From NCBI RefSeq assembly GCF_005280585.1, contig NZ_SZVO01000019.1:1-64000 (forward strand): 64,000 nt of DNA, given 5' to 3'. The notes beneath the pieces were generated by a model. That model did not search any database. It worked only from the letters and a program-made list of their open reading frames with translations, and was not told the DNA's origin. The DNA is from Dyadobacter frigoris. GTDB lineage: Bacteria; Bacteroidota; Bacteroidia; Cytophagales; Spirosomataceae. This document shows, in pieces, positions 1 to 8,357 of the stretch; positions within the stretch are counted from its first letter, which is position 1; each line of letters opens with the position of its first letter. The position numbers and the translations under genes are program-made.

Positions 1-224
1 CAATACCTAAACGGCAAATTAGTCTGTTCCATGACCGTTCCGGCCCGCAAACTTTTACGGCTGTGGCACTTTTTACACTCAAATTTGTAATCGGTCTTCC
101 TGAAATAATGCTCTGTACAGCCACATTTATGACAAACAACTCCAAGTTCCAAACGTTTGTTCTTAAATGCTTCAACGCAACTCGCTTCATCAGGGTATTT
201 CTCGAAAAATTCACTCAGATTCAT
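1..224 (-). CDS. IS1595-family transposase, N-terminal part (cut by window edge)
   Basis: The minus-strand frame opens at an ATG at 224 and runs off the window, giving 74 residues. It begins MNLSEFFEKYPDEASC and carries two CxxC knuckles (CHKCG and CKKCH), followed by a conserved stretch with RAGTVMEQTNLPFR. This is the zinc-ribbon start typical of IS1595/ISXO2-like transposases, which precede a DDE catalytic domain that would lie outside the window. No terminal inverted repeat could be assigned in 225-429 because the other end of the element is not visible. Whether the element is intact is unknown. Confidence 0.75.
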   Translation of the reverse strand, partial: MNLSEFFEKYPDEASCVEAFKNKRLELGVVCHKCGCTEHYFRKTDYKFECKKCHSRKSLRAGTVMEQTNLPFRY

Positions 225-369
225 AGGAATATTGCGTTCAATTTAATACTACAATATACCTATTTTTATTCAATAGTACAAGTAACGGACAGTCATATAT
301 ATTTATTCTAACACCAAGGTGCAATTAGTATGCCAAAGAGCATATTTTGAAATTTTGATCATGTTTGTT

Positions 370-411
370 AAAATAGAGAAGTCAACTTTTTAAAATTGAC
401 TTCTCTATTTT
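370..411. terminator. Perfect 16-bp hairpin, terminator of the zinc ATPase gene
   Basis: Arms 370-385 and 396-411 are perfect inverted repeats (left arm AAAATAGAGAAGTCAA) with a 10-nt loop. On the minus strand it sits 19 bp after the ATPase stop codon and ends in a T-rich arm. It can act in both directions. Confidence 0.8.
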
Positions 412-429
412 GTGTTTAAAATCAGCAAG

Positions 430-2421
430 TTATAGACTTTTACCCTGGATTCTGAAAGCATTCAGAATCGCAAGCAGTGCAACGCCAACGTCAGCGAAAA
501 CAGCTTCCCAAAGTGTGGCAATTCCACTAGCACCCAGCAGCATTACCACAACCTTGATTCCCATTGCCAGCATAATATTTTGATAAACAATGGATTTTGT
601 AATTTTACCGGCCTTAATGGCTGATACAATTTTGGAAGGCTGATCATTTTGTATCACAATGTCGGCAGTTTCAATAGCGGCATCCGAGCCAAGGCCACCC
701 ATAGCTATTCCAACATCTGCCAATGCAATTACGGGTGCGTCATTTACGCCGTCACCAACAAAAGCAATATGTCTTCCCTGATCTTTTAGTTCCTGAACGA
801 TCCTTACTTTATCTTCCGGCAACAAATCACCATAGCTTTTGTTAATCTGTAAACTTGAAGCAATTTGTGAAGTTATCGCTTGTTTGTCGCCCGAAAGCAT
901 GATGGTTTCAATCCCAAGTGCTTTAAGATCTTTTACGGTTTGCAGAGAATCTTCCTTAATTTCATCTGCAATGGTAAGATAGCCGGCATAGCTATTATCG
1001 ATGGCAACAACGACAATAGTTTCTACAATTTTTTCTAGCTCATCCGGAAAGCTGACATCGAATTTTTTCATCAGCTTCGTATTGCCGCAAAGTACCAGTT
1101 TATCCCCAACTTTACCTATTAACCCCAGTCCTGAGATTTCCTCAACATCAGTAGGTTTTGTTAGATGTTTAGCACGGGCAAATTGCACAACTGCTTTGGC
1201 AACAGGATGTGTGGAGTAATTTTCAAGTGAAGCAGCCAGACTGATAAAGTTATCACGGTCAAGGGTAGTTTCAACTTTTTGAACTTTGAAAACTCCTTTG
1301 GTAAGCGTTCCTGTTTTATCAGAAACCAGCGTATCAATTCCTGTGACAACATCTAGGAAATTGGAGCCTTTGACCAGAATTCCATTTCGTGAAGCCAAAC
1401 CAATTCCACCAAAATAACCTAATGGAATTGAGATCGTTAAAGCACACGGACAGGCAATTACGAGGAAAACCATTCCTCGGTAAAGCCACTGCTGAAAGTC
1501 ATATTGGCTGACAAAAATCAAAGGAACCAGAATTATCAATAAGGCAAGGCCAAATACAATCGGAGTGTAGATTTTTGCGAGTCGGCTGACCATCAGCTGT
1601 GTAGGAGCTTTACGGGCTGTCGCATCCTGTACCATTTCAAGAATTCTTGAAAGTTTGGAATCCTTGAAAAGTGCACGAACTTCAATTTCAACTGTTTTTT
1701 CGGTATTGATCATACCTGCAAGAATCTGCTCATCTTTTGATTTTACGCTTGGTTTCGATTCTCCTGTCAGCGCAGCCGTATTAAAAACACCCGAAGCCGA
1801 AAGAAGAACGCCGTCCAACGCAACTTTCTCACCGGCTTTCACCAGAATGGTCTCGCCGATCTGGACTTCCTGCGGCGACAGAACTAAATCTTTATTTTCC
1901 CGGATGACTGTAACGGCGTCTGGCCTTACATCAAGAAGTGCTTTGATTGAACGTTTCGATTTGCTAACGGCCAGATCCTGAATTAGTTCTCCAATTTCGT
2001 AAAAGATCATAACGGCAACGCCTTCACTAAATTGACCAATATAAAAAGCGCCAAGCGTTGCAATCGTCATTAATGTAAATTCATTAAATAGATCCCCCCT
2101 TTTGATTTTGCGAAATGCAAGAGCGATCGTTTTATAACCAGCCAACACATATGCCGAAAGCATCAGAGCGATTTCGGCATATGTGTTTATTCCAATTTTT
2201 AATCCGTACGTTACAAAAAGAAAAACGGCCAGAATTGTTAAACTAAGCCAGAGGGGCCAGCGGCCAAGAAACAAGCCTGTATTTTCACCGCCCTCATGGT
2301 CATGGTCATCGTGACTGTGGCTGTTGTGGCTGTGATTATCATGATTATGAGACGGAGCCTTGTCATGATCACAGCATTCTTTTTCGGTATGAATATGTTT
2401 TGTACGTGTTTCGTTTTTCAC
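430..2421 (-). CDS. Heavy-metal P1B-type ATPase (zinc/cadmium/lead exporter type)
   Basis: This 663-residue inner-membrane pump would export soft divalent metals at the cost of ATP. Visible motifs are TGES (219-222, actuator), CPC in a membrane helix (324-326, metal site), DKTGT with phosphorylated D368, an STHP histidine-proline motif and GDGVND near the C-terminus. The last helices keep a Lys (GIKVVV) and an Asp (FADVG), as in ZntA/CadA, so Zn2+/Cd2+/Pb2+ is a better guess than copper. There is no CxxC heavy-metal-associated domain. Instead residues 9-43 form a His/Asp-rich tail with more than ten histidines. The gene stands alone, with a strong hairpin downstream and a candidate -7 element at 2504-2511. 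Exact metal specificity is inferred. Confidence 0.9.
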   Translation of the reverse strand: MKNETRTKHIHTEKECCDHDKAPSHNHDNHSHNSHSHDDHDHEGGENTGLFLGRWPLWLSLTILAVFLFVTYGLKIGINTYAEIALMLSAYVLAGYKTIALAFRKIKRGDLFNEFTLMTIATLGAFYIGQFSEGVAVMIFYEIGELIQDLAVSKSKRSIKALLDVRPDAVTVIRENKDLVLSPQEVQIGETILVKAGEKVALDGVLLSASGVFNTAALTGESKPSVKSKDEQILAGMINTEKTVEIEVRALFKDSKLSRILEMVQDATARKAPTQLMVSRLAKIYTPIVFGLALLIILVPLIFVSQYDFQQWLYRGMVFLVIACPCALTISIPLGYFGGIGLASRNGILVKGSNFLDVVTGIDTLVSDKTGTLTKGVFKVQKVETTLDRDNFISLAASLENYSTHPVAKAVVQFARAKHLTKPTDVEEISGLGLIGKVGDKLVLCGNTKLMKKFDVSFPDELEKIVETIVVVAIDNSYAGYLTIADEIKEDSLQTVKDLKALGIETIMLSGDKQAITSQIASSLQINKSYGDLLPEDKVRIVQELKDQGRHIAFVGDGVNDAPVIALADVGIAMGGLGSDAAIETADIVIQNDQPSKIVSAIKAGKITKSIVYQNIMLAMGIKVVVMLLGASGIATLWEAVFADVGVALLAILNAFRIQGKSL

Positions 2422-2503
2422 GAGCGGGAACGAGGACCAAATGAATTTTTAAATTCTTTTAGTCTTTATTTTAAGTATGAGTTTTTAGCAAATTAAATAT
2501 GTG

Positions 2504-2511
2504 CAAATATA
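2504..2511 (-). promoter_or_regulatory. Candidate -7 element for the zinc ATPase
   Basis: The minus strand reads TATATTTG, a match to the Bacteroidota -7 consensus TAnnTTTG, 83 bp before the start codon. A separated inverted repeat GTGCAAC (2524-2530) / GTTGCAC (2558-2564) lies just upstream and could be a metal-regulator site. No good -33 element is placed at normal spacing. Confidence 0.35.
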
Positions 2512-2680
2512 CTCTTTAAAGACGTGCAACAGGGTGTCAAGTACTGTAAATCAGATAGTTGCACTATTGTTGCAGCGAAAGTATCTTCGTGATCCTTCTT
2601 GTAAAATTTTAATTTTGAGAACGTTACACGATTTGAGCCGTTTAAATATTAGCTTTCAAATCTGTTAATTTTCTTAAATA

Positions 2681-4117
2681 CTAGCTCATCCCTTCAACCA
2701 GTTTTCCCAACTTTTGAATACTTATCCTGATTTCCTCGTTGTAAGGTGTACCGAAACTAATCCGAATGTAATTTGTAAACCGGGCATCAGTACTGAAAAT
2801 TTGTCCTGGTGAGATACTTATGTTTTGCTTTAGTGCCTGTTGAAATAGCTCAAACCCATTCACTTTTTTGTTCATTTCAATCCATAAAACATAACCTCCC
2901 TGCGGTCGGCTAACTTTTGTTTCTTTTGGAAAATAATCTGAAATAGCCTGAATGTAACGCAAGCATGAAGTGTGAAGCGCTTTTCTCATTTTGCGCATGT
3001 GCAAATCATAACGGCCCGTTTCGAAGAAAAGTCCTATTGCAGCCTGAGTAGGTGTAGCTGAGGAAACCGAGTGCGTCAATTTCAGACTAATTACCTTATC
3101 AATAAATTTTCCGGGAATACACCAGCCAACTCTGTAACCTGGAGCCAGCGTTTTTGAAACAGAAGAGCAGAGCATCACCAAACCTTCTTTATCAAAACTC
3201 TTACAGGTTTTAGGCCTGGTTTTTCCAAAATACATTTCACCATAAATATCATCCTCAATGAGTGGAATCTGTTTTTTTGCCAAGAGTTCTACAAGCTGTT
3301 TTTTACGATGATCCGGCATAATTACTCCCAACGGATTTGCAAAATTGGTTACAAATAAGCAGGCTTTCACTGGAATTTTTTCTATTGCTTTTTCCAGATA
3401 TTCAAGATTTGCTCCTGTCTCTGGATCAGTCGGAATTTCAAGGACTTTCAAGCCCAGACTTTTCATCGCATTAAAAATACCAAAATAAGTTGGACTGTCA
3501 ATTGCCACTGTATCTCCGGCTTCTGTGACTGCTTTCAGACAGAAAACCAGGGCTTCCATGCATCCCTGTGTAGTGACAACGTCATTTTCTGTGATATTTC
3601 CATTCCAGCCGAAAGCGTGTTTTGCAACTTGTTTTCTCAATGTAAGATTACCTTGAATTTCTTCATAACCTGTGCAGTTCGTGGGGCTTTTTCGTATGGC
3701 TTCCATCATCGCTTTGGATAATTTGGCTACCGGAATCAGCTCAGCTGAAGGTACTGCCTGCGAAAGTTTTACTACTCCTTCCTGGCTCATGGTTTTGTGA
3801 ACCATCCTTAATATTTCATCCACACCGACATTTTCAAAACTGGTTTCAGTCTCAGGTTTATCCAGCGGCTTTGGAATTTTGGAAGGGTTGTATCGAACAA
3901 AGTAGCCGGATTTTGCCCGTGCTTCTATAAAACCCTTATTCTCCAATTCAATATAGGCTTTAAAGGCCGTACTGATACTAATGCCCTGTTCTTTGCTCAA
4001 TGCGCGGAGAGATAAAAGCTTGTCCCCTGTTTTTAGTATATTGTTTTCGATCTGGGTTTCGAAGCGTTCTGCTATTTGAGAATATAGAAATTCCTCTTTT
4101 AATATGGTTCCGTCCAA
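2681..4117 (-). CDS. MocR/PdxR-type transcriptional regulator (GntR HTH fused to aminotransferase fold)
   Basis: The 478-residue protein has a GntR-type winged helix-turn-helix (about 10-78) and, from about 110 onward, a fold-type I class I/II aminotransferase domain. The PLP lysine is K322 in SSVSKTLAPG. NFANPLG (258-264) and EDDIYG (288-293) match cofactor-binding segments of the family. Such proteins are usually PLP-responsive regulators, not enzymes. The gene is divergent from the four-gene operon at 4238-6911, which ends with a PLP-dependent decarboxylase, so that operon is a reasonable target (inference). The start leaves a normal-length linker before the helix-turn-helix. Confidence 0.88.
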   Translation of the reverse strand: MDGTILKEEFLYSQIAERFETQIENNILKTGDKLLSLRALSKEQGISISTAFKAYIELENKGFIEARAKSGYFVRYNPSKIPKPLDKPETETSFENVGVDEILRMVHKTMSQEGVVKLSQAVPSAELIPVAKLSKAMMEAIRKSPTNCTGYEEIQGNLTLRKQVAKHAFGWNGNITENDVVTTQGCMEALVFCLKAVTEAGDTVAIDSPTYFGIFNAMKSLGLKVLEIPTDPETGANLEYLEKAIEKIPVKACLFVTNFANPLGVIMPDHRKKQLVELLAKKQIPLIEDDIYGEMYFGKTRPKTCKSFDKEGLVMLCSSVSKTLAPGYRVGWCIPGKFIDKVISLKLTHSVSSATPTQAAIGLFFETGRYDLHMRKMRKALHTSCLRYIQAISDYFPKETKVSRPQGGYVLWIEMNKKVNGFELFQQALKQNISISPGQIFSTDARFTNYIRISFGTPYNEEIRISIQKLGKLVEGMS

Positions 4118-4237
4118 GTTGTTTGCTTAGTTGAAATAGAAATTATAAATCTGTTATGCTGCTAATTTAAAAAACTGAATCTGTTTTTCGATATAAAAAG
4201 CTGAAATTTTGTAAAATCATTTTGAATTAAATAAATT

Positions 4238-4708
4238 ATGAACAAAGCGGATTACATATTTCTTTATCAAAGAGATCTTAAAAAGCTAAGGGCCGAGATT
4301 TTTGCCTATCATGAGGAGGATCTACTATGGATAAAACTTCCGGGCACATTAAATTCCGGGGGGAACTTGTCCCAGCATTTAATCGGCAATCTCAGGACTT
4401 ACATCGGTTTGACTCTCGGCCATTTTCCATATGTCAGAGATAGGGAAGCAGAGTTTTCTTCCAGACTTTTCTCCAAATCACAATTGTTGGAGGAATTGGA
4501 TTTTCTACTTGAAATAATTCCGGAATCACTAATGAAACTTACTGAGAGTAGGTTTTCAGAAGAATATCCGCATGATATTTTATCCATTTCCGAGTCACAA
4601 AGTGTAGGACTAGTTCTTACTCACCTTTCCATGCACCTGGCTTATCATACCGGTCAGATTAATTACCACAGAAGAATAACCCACGAAAAGTTTGATGGAA
4701 ATAATTGA
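4238..4708 (+). CDS. DinB-like (DUF1572-type) four-helix protein
   Basis: This 156-residue cytosolic protein has the DinB/YfiT layout: an early histidine in SQHLIGNLR and a late cluster HLSMHLAYHTGQINYH that would complete a three-histidine metal site. Members of this superfamily bind Zn2+ or Ni2+. Some are thiol S-transferases, but the substrate cannot be read here. It is the first gene of a plus-strand operon and its end overlaps the next gene by 14 bp, suggesting translational coupling. It is divergent from the MocR regulator. Confidence 0.75.
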   Translation: MNKADYIFLYQRDLKKLRAEIFAYHEEDLLWIKLPGTLNSGGNLSQHLIGNLRTYIGLTLGHFPYVRDREAEFSSRLFSKSQLLEELDFLLEIIPESLMKLTESRFSEEYPHDILSISESQSVGLVLTHLSMHLAYHTGQINYHRRITHEKFDGNN

Positions 4709-5147
4709 TTATAAACCTGAATATCAGATATATTTTAAAGACCTGAATCTTAGTTGGCTTGAAGAATATTTTACCGTCGAGCCGTTTGATCAATATGCTT
4801 TTGATAATCCGCAAGAAGCGATTTTAAAAGATGGAGGTCGAATTATTTTCGCAGAAAATGAAGGAGAGATCATCGGAACAGTCGCTCTGAAATATGTGAA
4901 ACCTGGTGTTTTTGAGATGGCAAAAATGGCCGTTAGAAAAGATGTCAGAGGCCTCGGTACCGGAAAGTTGCTTTGTAATTCCATAATAGAAATAGCCAGA
5001 AATATGAATGCTGAAAAGCTGATCTTGTATTCCAGCAAACAACTGAGACCGGCTATTGCTATGTACCTAAAATTGGGTTTTATAGAAATTCTCCTGGAAC
5101 CAGGACTATACAAAAGAGCAGATATTAAAATGGAGTTAGTTTTATAA
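4695..5147 (+). CDS. GNAT-family N-acetyltransferase
   Basis: Translation from the ATG at 4695 gives 150 residues; a TTG one codon earlier is less likely. The acetyl-CoA loop is visible as VRKDVRGLGTGKLL, followed by SKQLRPAIAMYLKLGF, the usual C-terminal GNAT beta-bulge region. The substrate is not predictable. It overlaps the DinB-like gene by 14 bp and is followed 21 bp later by an NTF2-like gene, so the four genes probably form one transcript. Confidence 0.82.
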   Translation: MEIIDYKPEYQIYFKDLNLSWLEEYFTVEPFDQYAFDNPQEAILKDGGRIIFAENEGEIIGTVALKYVKPGVFEMAKMAVRKDVRGLGTGKLLCNSIIEIARNMNAEKLILYSSKQLRPAIAMYLKLGFIEILLEPGLYKRADIKMELVL

Positions 5148-5168
5148 TCAAAATATAAATTGAATTTT

Positions 5169-5516
5169 ATGATCGATATGAAGCAATTTTCCAACGAGTG
5201 GATTGAAGCGTGGAATGATCATGATATAGAAAAAATTCTAAGTCATTATTCGGAGGATATAGAATTTTATTCTCCCATCATCAAACAGTTAGGGACGAAT
5301 TCGGAGGGAGTTATCAGGGATAAAAATACTTTGAAGGATTATTTTCAAAAGGCGCTTGGGCTTTATCCGGATCTTTTTTTCAACCTGCACGAAATCTTGG
5401 TTGGTACCGAATCACTGATACTATTTTACAGCAGTGTAAACAATAAAAAATCGGCTGAATTTATGCAGTTTGATCAGGAAGGGAAAATAAATTTTGTCCG
5501 TGCACATTACAATTAA
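5169..5516 (+). CDS. SnoaL/NTF2-like small protein
   Basis: About 115 residues. The opening FSNEWIEAWNDHDIEKILSH is the typical first helix of SnoaL-like NTF2-fold proteins, followed by EDIEFYSP and a closing strand FVRAHYN. These cone-shaped folds bind small ligands or act as isomerases or cyclases; the function here is unknown. I take the ATG at 5169 as start (5178 is possible, and a TTG lies upstream at 5160). Only 3 bp separate its stop from the decarboxylase start. Confidence 0.7.
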   Translation: MIDMKQFSNEWIEAWNDHDIEKILSHYSEDIEFYSPIIKQLGTNSEGVIRDKNTLKDYFQKALGLYPDLFFNLHEILVGTESLILFYSSVNNKKSAEFMQFDQEGKINFVRAHYN

Positions 5517-5519
5517 ACA

Positions 5520-6911
5520 ATGAATGAAATATTAAAAAATGACCTTGACAACATTTCCTCAATTTTAGAAGAAATAAAAAAAGACAGTATTGCTTTTCTT
5601 AATAGTATTGATGAAATACCGACGAGCCATACGGATCAAAAAACAGATTCTTTTCACTTAATGGCTACTGGGCTGGGAGCCAGCGGAGCACTAGACCTTT
5701 TTAATTCTCACTTCAGGAAGCTCATCGTTTCCAGTGCCGGACCCCGATATTGGGGATATGTGATAGGAGGGACGACCCCCGCGGCGTTGGCAGGTGACTG
5801 GCTGACTTCGGTTTTCGACCAAAACACGCAAAGTACTCAGGGAAGTGGAGATATTTCTGCTGTTGTAGAGTTGCAGTCGATCAAGATGATGGCTGAATTA
5901 TTTGGCCTCCCTGATCATTTCAACGGAGGTTTTGTGTCTGGCGCTACGTTGTCGAATTTTACATGCCTGGGTGTGGCGCGGCAATGGGCAGGTGTTCAAT
6001 CAGGGAAGGATATTGCGAGAAATGGAATGTCAGATGAAATTGTAATTTTGGCAGCAACACCGCATTCTTCGGTCATTAAATCACTTTCCATGCTTGGTTT
6101 TGGAAGTAATAATATTGTCAAAATAAAGGCTGATCAAGGAAGAGAGCGCATTGATTTATTTGATCTTGAACAGAAATTGATTGAGTTTTCAGGAAAGCCG
6201 GTTATTCTCACTTGCAGTGCGGGGACGGTGAATACGGTTGATTTTGATGATTTTCAGGCAATTTCTGTTTTGAAAAAAAAATACTCGTTCTGGATGCATG
6301 TCGACGCTGCTTTTGGTGCTTTTGCTGCTTGTTCAGATAATCACCAACATTTGTTAAGCGGGTGGGAAAATGCGGACAGTATTACCATTGACTGCCACAA
6401 ATGGATGAATGTCCCATATGACAGTGCCATTTTCCTGTCCAGAAAGGAGCACCAAAAGCTTCAGGTTCAGACTTTTCAAAATTCCAATGCGCCATACCTT
6501 GGAAATCCGGCAGAAAATTTTTCATACCTGAATTTTCTGCCCGAAAATTCACGCAGATTCCGCGCTTTGCCAGCTTGGTTTAGCCTGGTGGCTTATGGAA
6601 AAGAAGGATTTAAATGGATTGTGGAAAACAGCATTCACTGTGCAATGCTGCTGAAAAATTATCTGGAAGCCAGTGCAGATTTCGAAGTCTGTGGAGCAGT
6701 GCACCTCAATGTTGTTTGTTTTGCTTTAAAAGAAAACAGTAAAACATCTGATTTTCTGGATATTTTAAACGGCCATGGGAAAGTGTTTATGACACCGACG
6801 ATATTGGATGGTCAGCTTTGTATTCGTGCAGCTTTTGTTAATTTCCGGACTACAAAGCAGGATGTCGACATTGCAATTCAGGAAATGGAAGAGGTACTGG
6901 AAGGGCTGTGA
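5520..6911 (+). CDS. PLP-dependent amino-acid decarboxylase (group II, aromatic/glutamate type)
   Basis: The 463-residue protein is a group II pyridoxal-5'-phosphate decarboxylase. The cofactor lysine is K294 in DCHKWMNVPYD and the Asp in VDAAFGAF contacts the pyridine nitrogen. Family members remove CO2 from glutamate, aspartate, 2,4-diaminobutyrate or aromatic amino acids. The length and motifs do not fix the substrate. It ends the operon that starts at 4238, is followed by a perfect bidirectional terminator, and may be controlled by the divergent MocR regulator (inference). Confidence 0.85.
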   Translation: MNEILKNDLDNISSILEEIKKDSIAFLNSIDEIPTSHTDQKTDSFHLMATGLGASGALDLFNSHFRKLIVSSAGPRYWGYVIGGTTPAALAGDWLTSVFDQNTQSTQGSGDISAVVELQSIKMMAELFGLPDHFNGGFVSGATLSNFTCLGVARQWAGVQSGKDIARNGMSDEIVILAATPHSSVIKSLSMLGFGSNNIVKIKADQGRERIDLFDLEQKLIEFSGKPVILTCSAGTVNTVDFDDFQAISVLKKKYSFWMHVDAAFGAFAACSDNHQHLLSGWENADSITIDCHKWMNVPYDSAIFLSRKEHQKLQVQTFQNSNAPYLGNPAENFSYLNFLPENSRRFRALPAWFSLVAYGKEGFKWIVENSIHCAMLLKNYLEASADFEVCGAVHLNVVCFALKENSKTSDFLDILNGHGKVFMTPTILDGQLCIRAAFVNFRTTKQDVDIAIQEMEEVLEGL

Positions 6912-6949
6912 TTATGTTGCAGTGACTTGCTCCGAATATAAATTTTTTC

Positions 6950-6987
6950 GATTAAAGTATTTCCGGTTAGCCGGAAATACTTTAATC
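6950..6987. terminator. Perfect 17-bp hairpin between convergent genes
   Basis: Arms 6950-6966 and 6971-6987 (left arm GATTAAAGTATTTCCGG) with a TTAG loop, followed by TTGTTTTT on the plus strand. It lies between the decarboxylase gene and the convergent ribbon-helix-helix gene and can stop both. Confidence 0.88.
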
Positions 6988-6993
6988 TTGTTT

Positions 6994-7296
6994 TTAACCA
7001 ACCAATGCTTTTGGCTTACGGCCAACTTTGGTTTTGTTACGGATTTTATCCGGACGCGGCCTTATTTCAGCATCATCAAAATAGCGGGTTAGCGCTTCCA
7101 GAATAATATCTTTTTGTGTGAGGCCTTCCCAGTAACCATAATCTTTCATTTTTTCCAAAAGCGCATAATCACAATCAAAAGTGACTTTTGTCGGTACGCC
7201 GTTACTTTCGGTCTGTGATGAGTTAACTTCAATATCGTCGTTGATGTCAGAGACAATGGGTAGAGGTGCGAAATCAAATTTCCTTTCCTTTGCCAT
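6994..7296 (-). CDS. Small ribbon-helix-helix-like protein, probable ParA partner
   Basis: This 100-residue protein has an unstructured start, then a segment resembling a ribbon-helix-helix DNA-binding fold: strand VPTKVTFDC (34-42), helix YALLEKMKDYG (44-54) and helix LTQKDIILEALTRYF (59-73). A basic tail (80-97, ending VGRKPKALVG) follows. It is encoded 3 bp after parA in the same direction. The size, order and fold match the centromere-binding partner of type Ib partition systems (ParG/Omega class). No sequence-level family assignment is claimed. It probably binds the repeated TTAAAAGT boxes upstream of parA (inference). Confidence 0.6.
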   Translation of the reverse strand: MAKERKFDFAPLPIVSDINDDIEVNSSQTESNGVPTKVTFDCDYALLEKMKDYGYWEGLTQKDIILEALTRYFDDAEIRPRPDKIRNKTKVGRKPKALVG

Positions 7297-7299
7297 ATT

Positions 7300-8064
7300 T
7301 TAATTGTTTATACGTTCGAGAATTTCCTTCGTTAATTTATAATAATCTTCGGCGCCGTTACTGTTAGGTGCGTAGTCGAAAATATTTGTACCACTAGCCT
7401 GCGCTTCTGATAAAGCAATATTGTCACGAATATAGCTATTCATAAACACGTCACCAAGTTGCTCCTTCGTAGCACTGATTAGTTCATGACTGATCTTCTT
7501 TCTTATTTTTGGATTATACCTAGTTGCGAATACACCGCCAAGGTTTGTTGTCGGGCTGATTTTCTTAATTTCAGCAGAGTAAACCAGGAAGTTTCTAAGA
7601 CCTTCATAACTTAAAAATTCAGCCTGAAGAGGTACGTAATATTGGTGACAGGAAACAAGTGCCATTCTTGTATTTCCGTTCAGGGCAGGTGGACAATCAA
7701 TGATCACAAAGTCATACTTGTCCTTCACTTTTTCCAACGCAATTTTTAAATTAAATGGAAAAATTGGAGCCGACTTGATCGTATCTTCTTTATGACTCAT
7801 CTCGGCCGAGCCAGGCAAAATATCAACGTCTCCAACCTTTTGTACAATTTCTTCAAAAGCATATTCTCCGGTAATAAAAGAACCGCTGTCTTTCTTCAGG
7901 CCACTGTGAACAATCCCAAAACTTTTTGTCAAACTGGCCTGGGCATCCAGGTCAATTACCAGCACACGCGCATTAGCAAATTTGGCAAGACCTGCTGCAA
8001 TACTTTGTGCGGAAGTAGTTTTTCCAACACCACCTTTGTTGTTGACAATACTGATGATTTTCAT
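7300..8064 (-). CDS. ParA-family partition ATPase
   Basis: The 254-residue protein has the deviant Walker A box KGGVGKTT (10-17), the VIDLDAQASL segment and DFVIIDCPPAL, all characteristic of ParA/Soj ATPases that move DNA or protein cargo over the nucleoid. It lacks the N-terminal helix-turn-helix of P1-type ParA, so it is of the small plasmid (type Ib) or orphan class. It precedes the small ribbon-helix-helix-like gene and begins right inside a repeat box (8063-8092), which suggests autoregulation. It is not the usual chromosomal parAB pair because no ParB-type gene is adjacent. Confidence 0.88.
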   Translation of the reverse strand: MKIISIVNNKGGVGKTTSAQSIAAGLAKFANARVLVIDLDAQASLTKSFGIVHSGLKKDSGSFITGEYAFEEIVQKVGDVDILPGSAEMSHKEDTIKSAPIFPFNLKIALEKVKDKYDFVIIDCPPALNGNTRMALVSCHQYYVPLQAEFLSYEGLRNFLVYSAEIKKISPTTNLGGVFATRYNPKIRKKISHELISATKEQLGDVFMNSYIRDNIALSEAQASGTNIFDYAPNSNGAEDYYKLTKEILERINN

Positions 8065-8092
8065 TTAAAAGTATTATATGTATTAAAAGTTA
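8063..8092. repeat. Iterated TTAAAAGT box pair, copy 1 (candidate centromere/operator)
   Basis: TAAAAGT occurs at 8066-8072 and 8084-8090, exactly 18 bp apart, touching the parA start codon. The 30-bp unit is closely matched by a second unit at 8182-8211. Confidence 0.45.
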
Positions 8093-8181
8093 CAAATGAA
8101 TGATCTGTCTGATTTGTAAATAAACGGAAAATATTCTTAGAACTAATAATATAAAATAATAAGGTTTTAAAGATCAATATT

Positions 8182-8211
8182 AATTAAAAGTATTTATAAT
8201 ATTAAAAGTAA
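8182..8211. repeat. Iterated TTAAAAGT box pair, copy 2
   Basis: TAAAAGT occurs at 8185-8191 and 8203-8209, again exactly 18 bp apart, in the same orientation as copy 1. The spacer (ATTTATAATAT) resembles that of copy 1 (ATTATATGTAT). It lies 120 bp upstream of the parA start. The surrounding DNA is very AT-rich, so some similarity could be chance. Confidence 0.45.
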
Positions 8212-8285
8212 TTTAAATTATTCTTGAATTAATTTATAAGTTACTGAATTACAGAAGGTGAAATAATGGCGAGAAAATTGAGAGC

Positions 8286-8315
8286 AAAAAAAACTCCTGG
8301 ATTGGAGGTTTTTTT
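8286..8315. terminator. Probable terminator of the TetR/MFS operon
   Basis: Runs of A (8286-8293) and T (8309-8315) flank a CTCC/GGAG core with one bulged base and a TGGATT loop. On the minus strand it follows the restored end of the MFS gene by about 45 bp. Confidence 0.55.
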
Positions 8316-8357
8316 AGACGTGAAATTTTTATACTTCTTTTTAGTTAATCGGATTGA

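Noticed and set aside
63..311. Plus-strand open frame of 82 codons at the left end
   Set aside because: It is antisense to the zinc-ribbon transposase frame and has no family features.
8063..8211. CRISPR-like array from the TTAAAAGT repeats
   Set aside because: Repeats are 8 bp, only four copies, with an 18-bp step and no cas genes; better seen as partition boxes.
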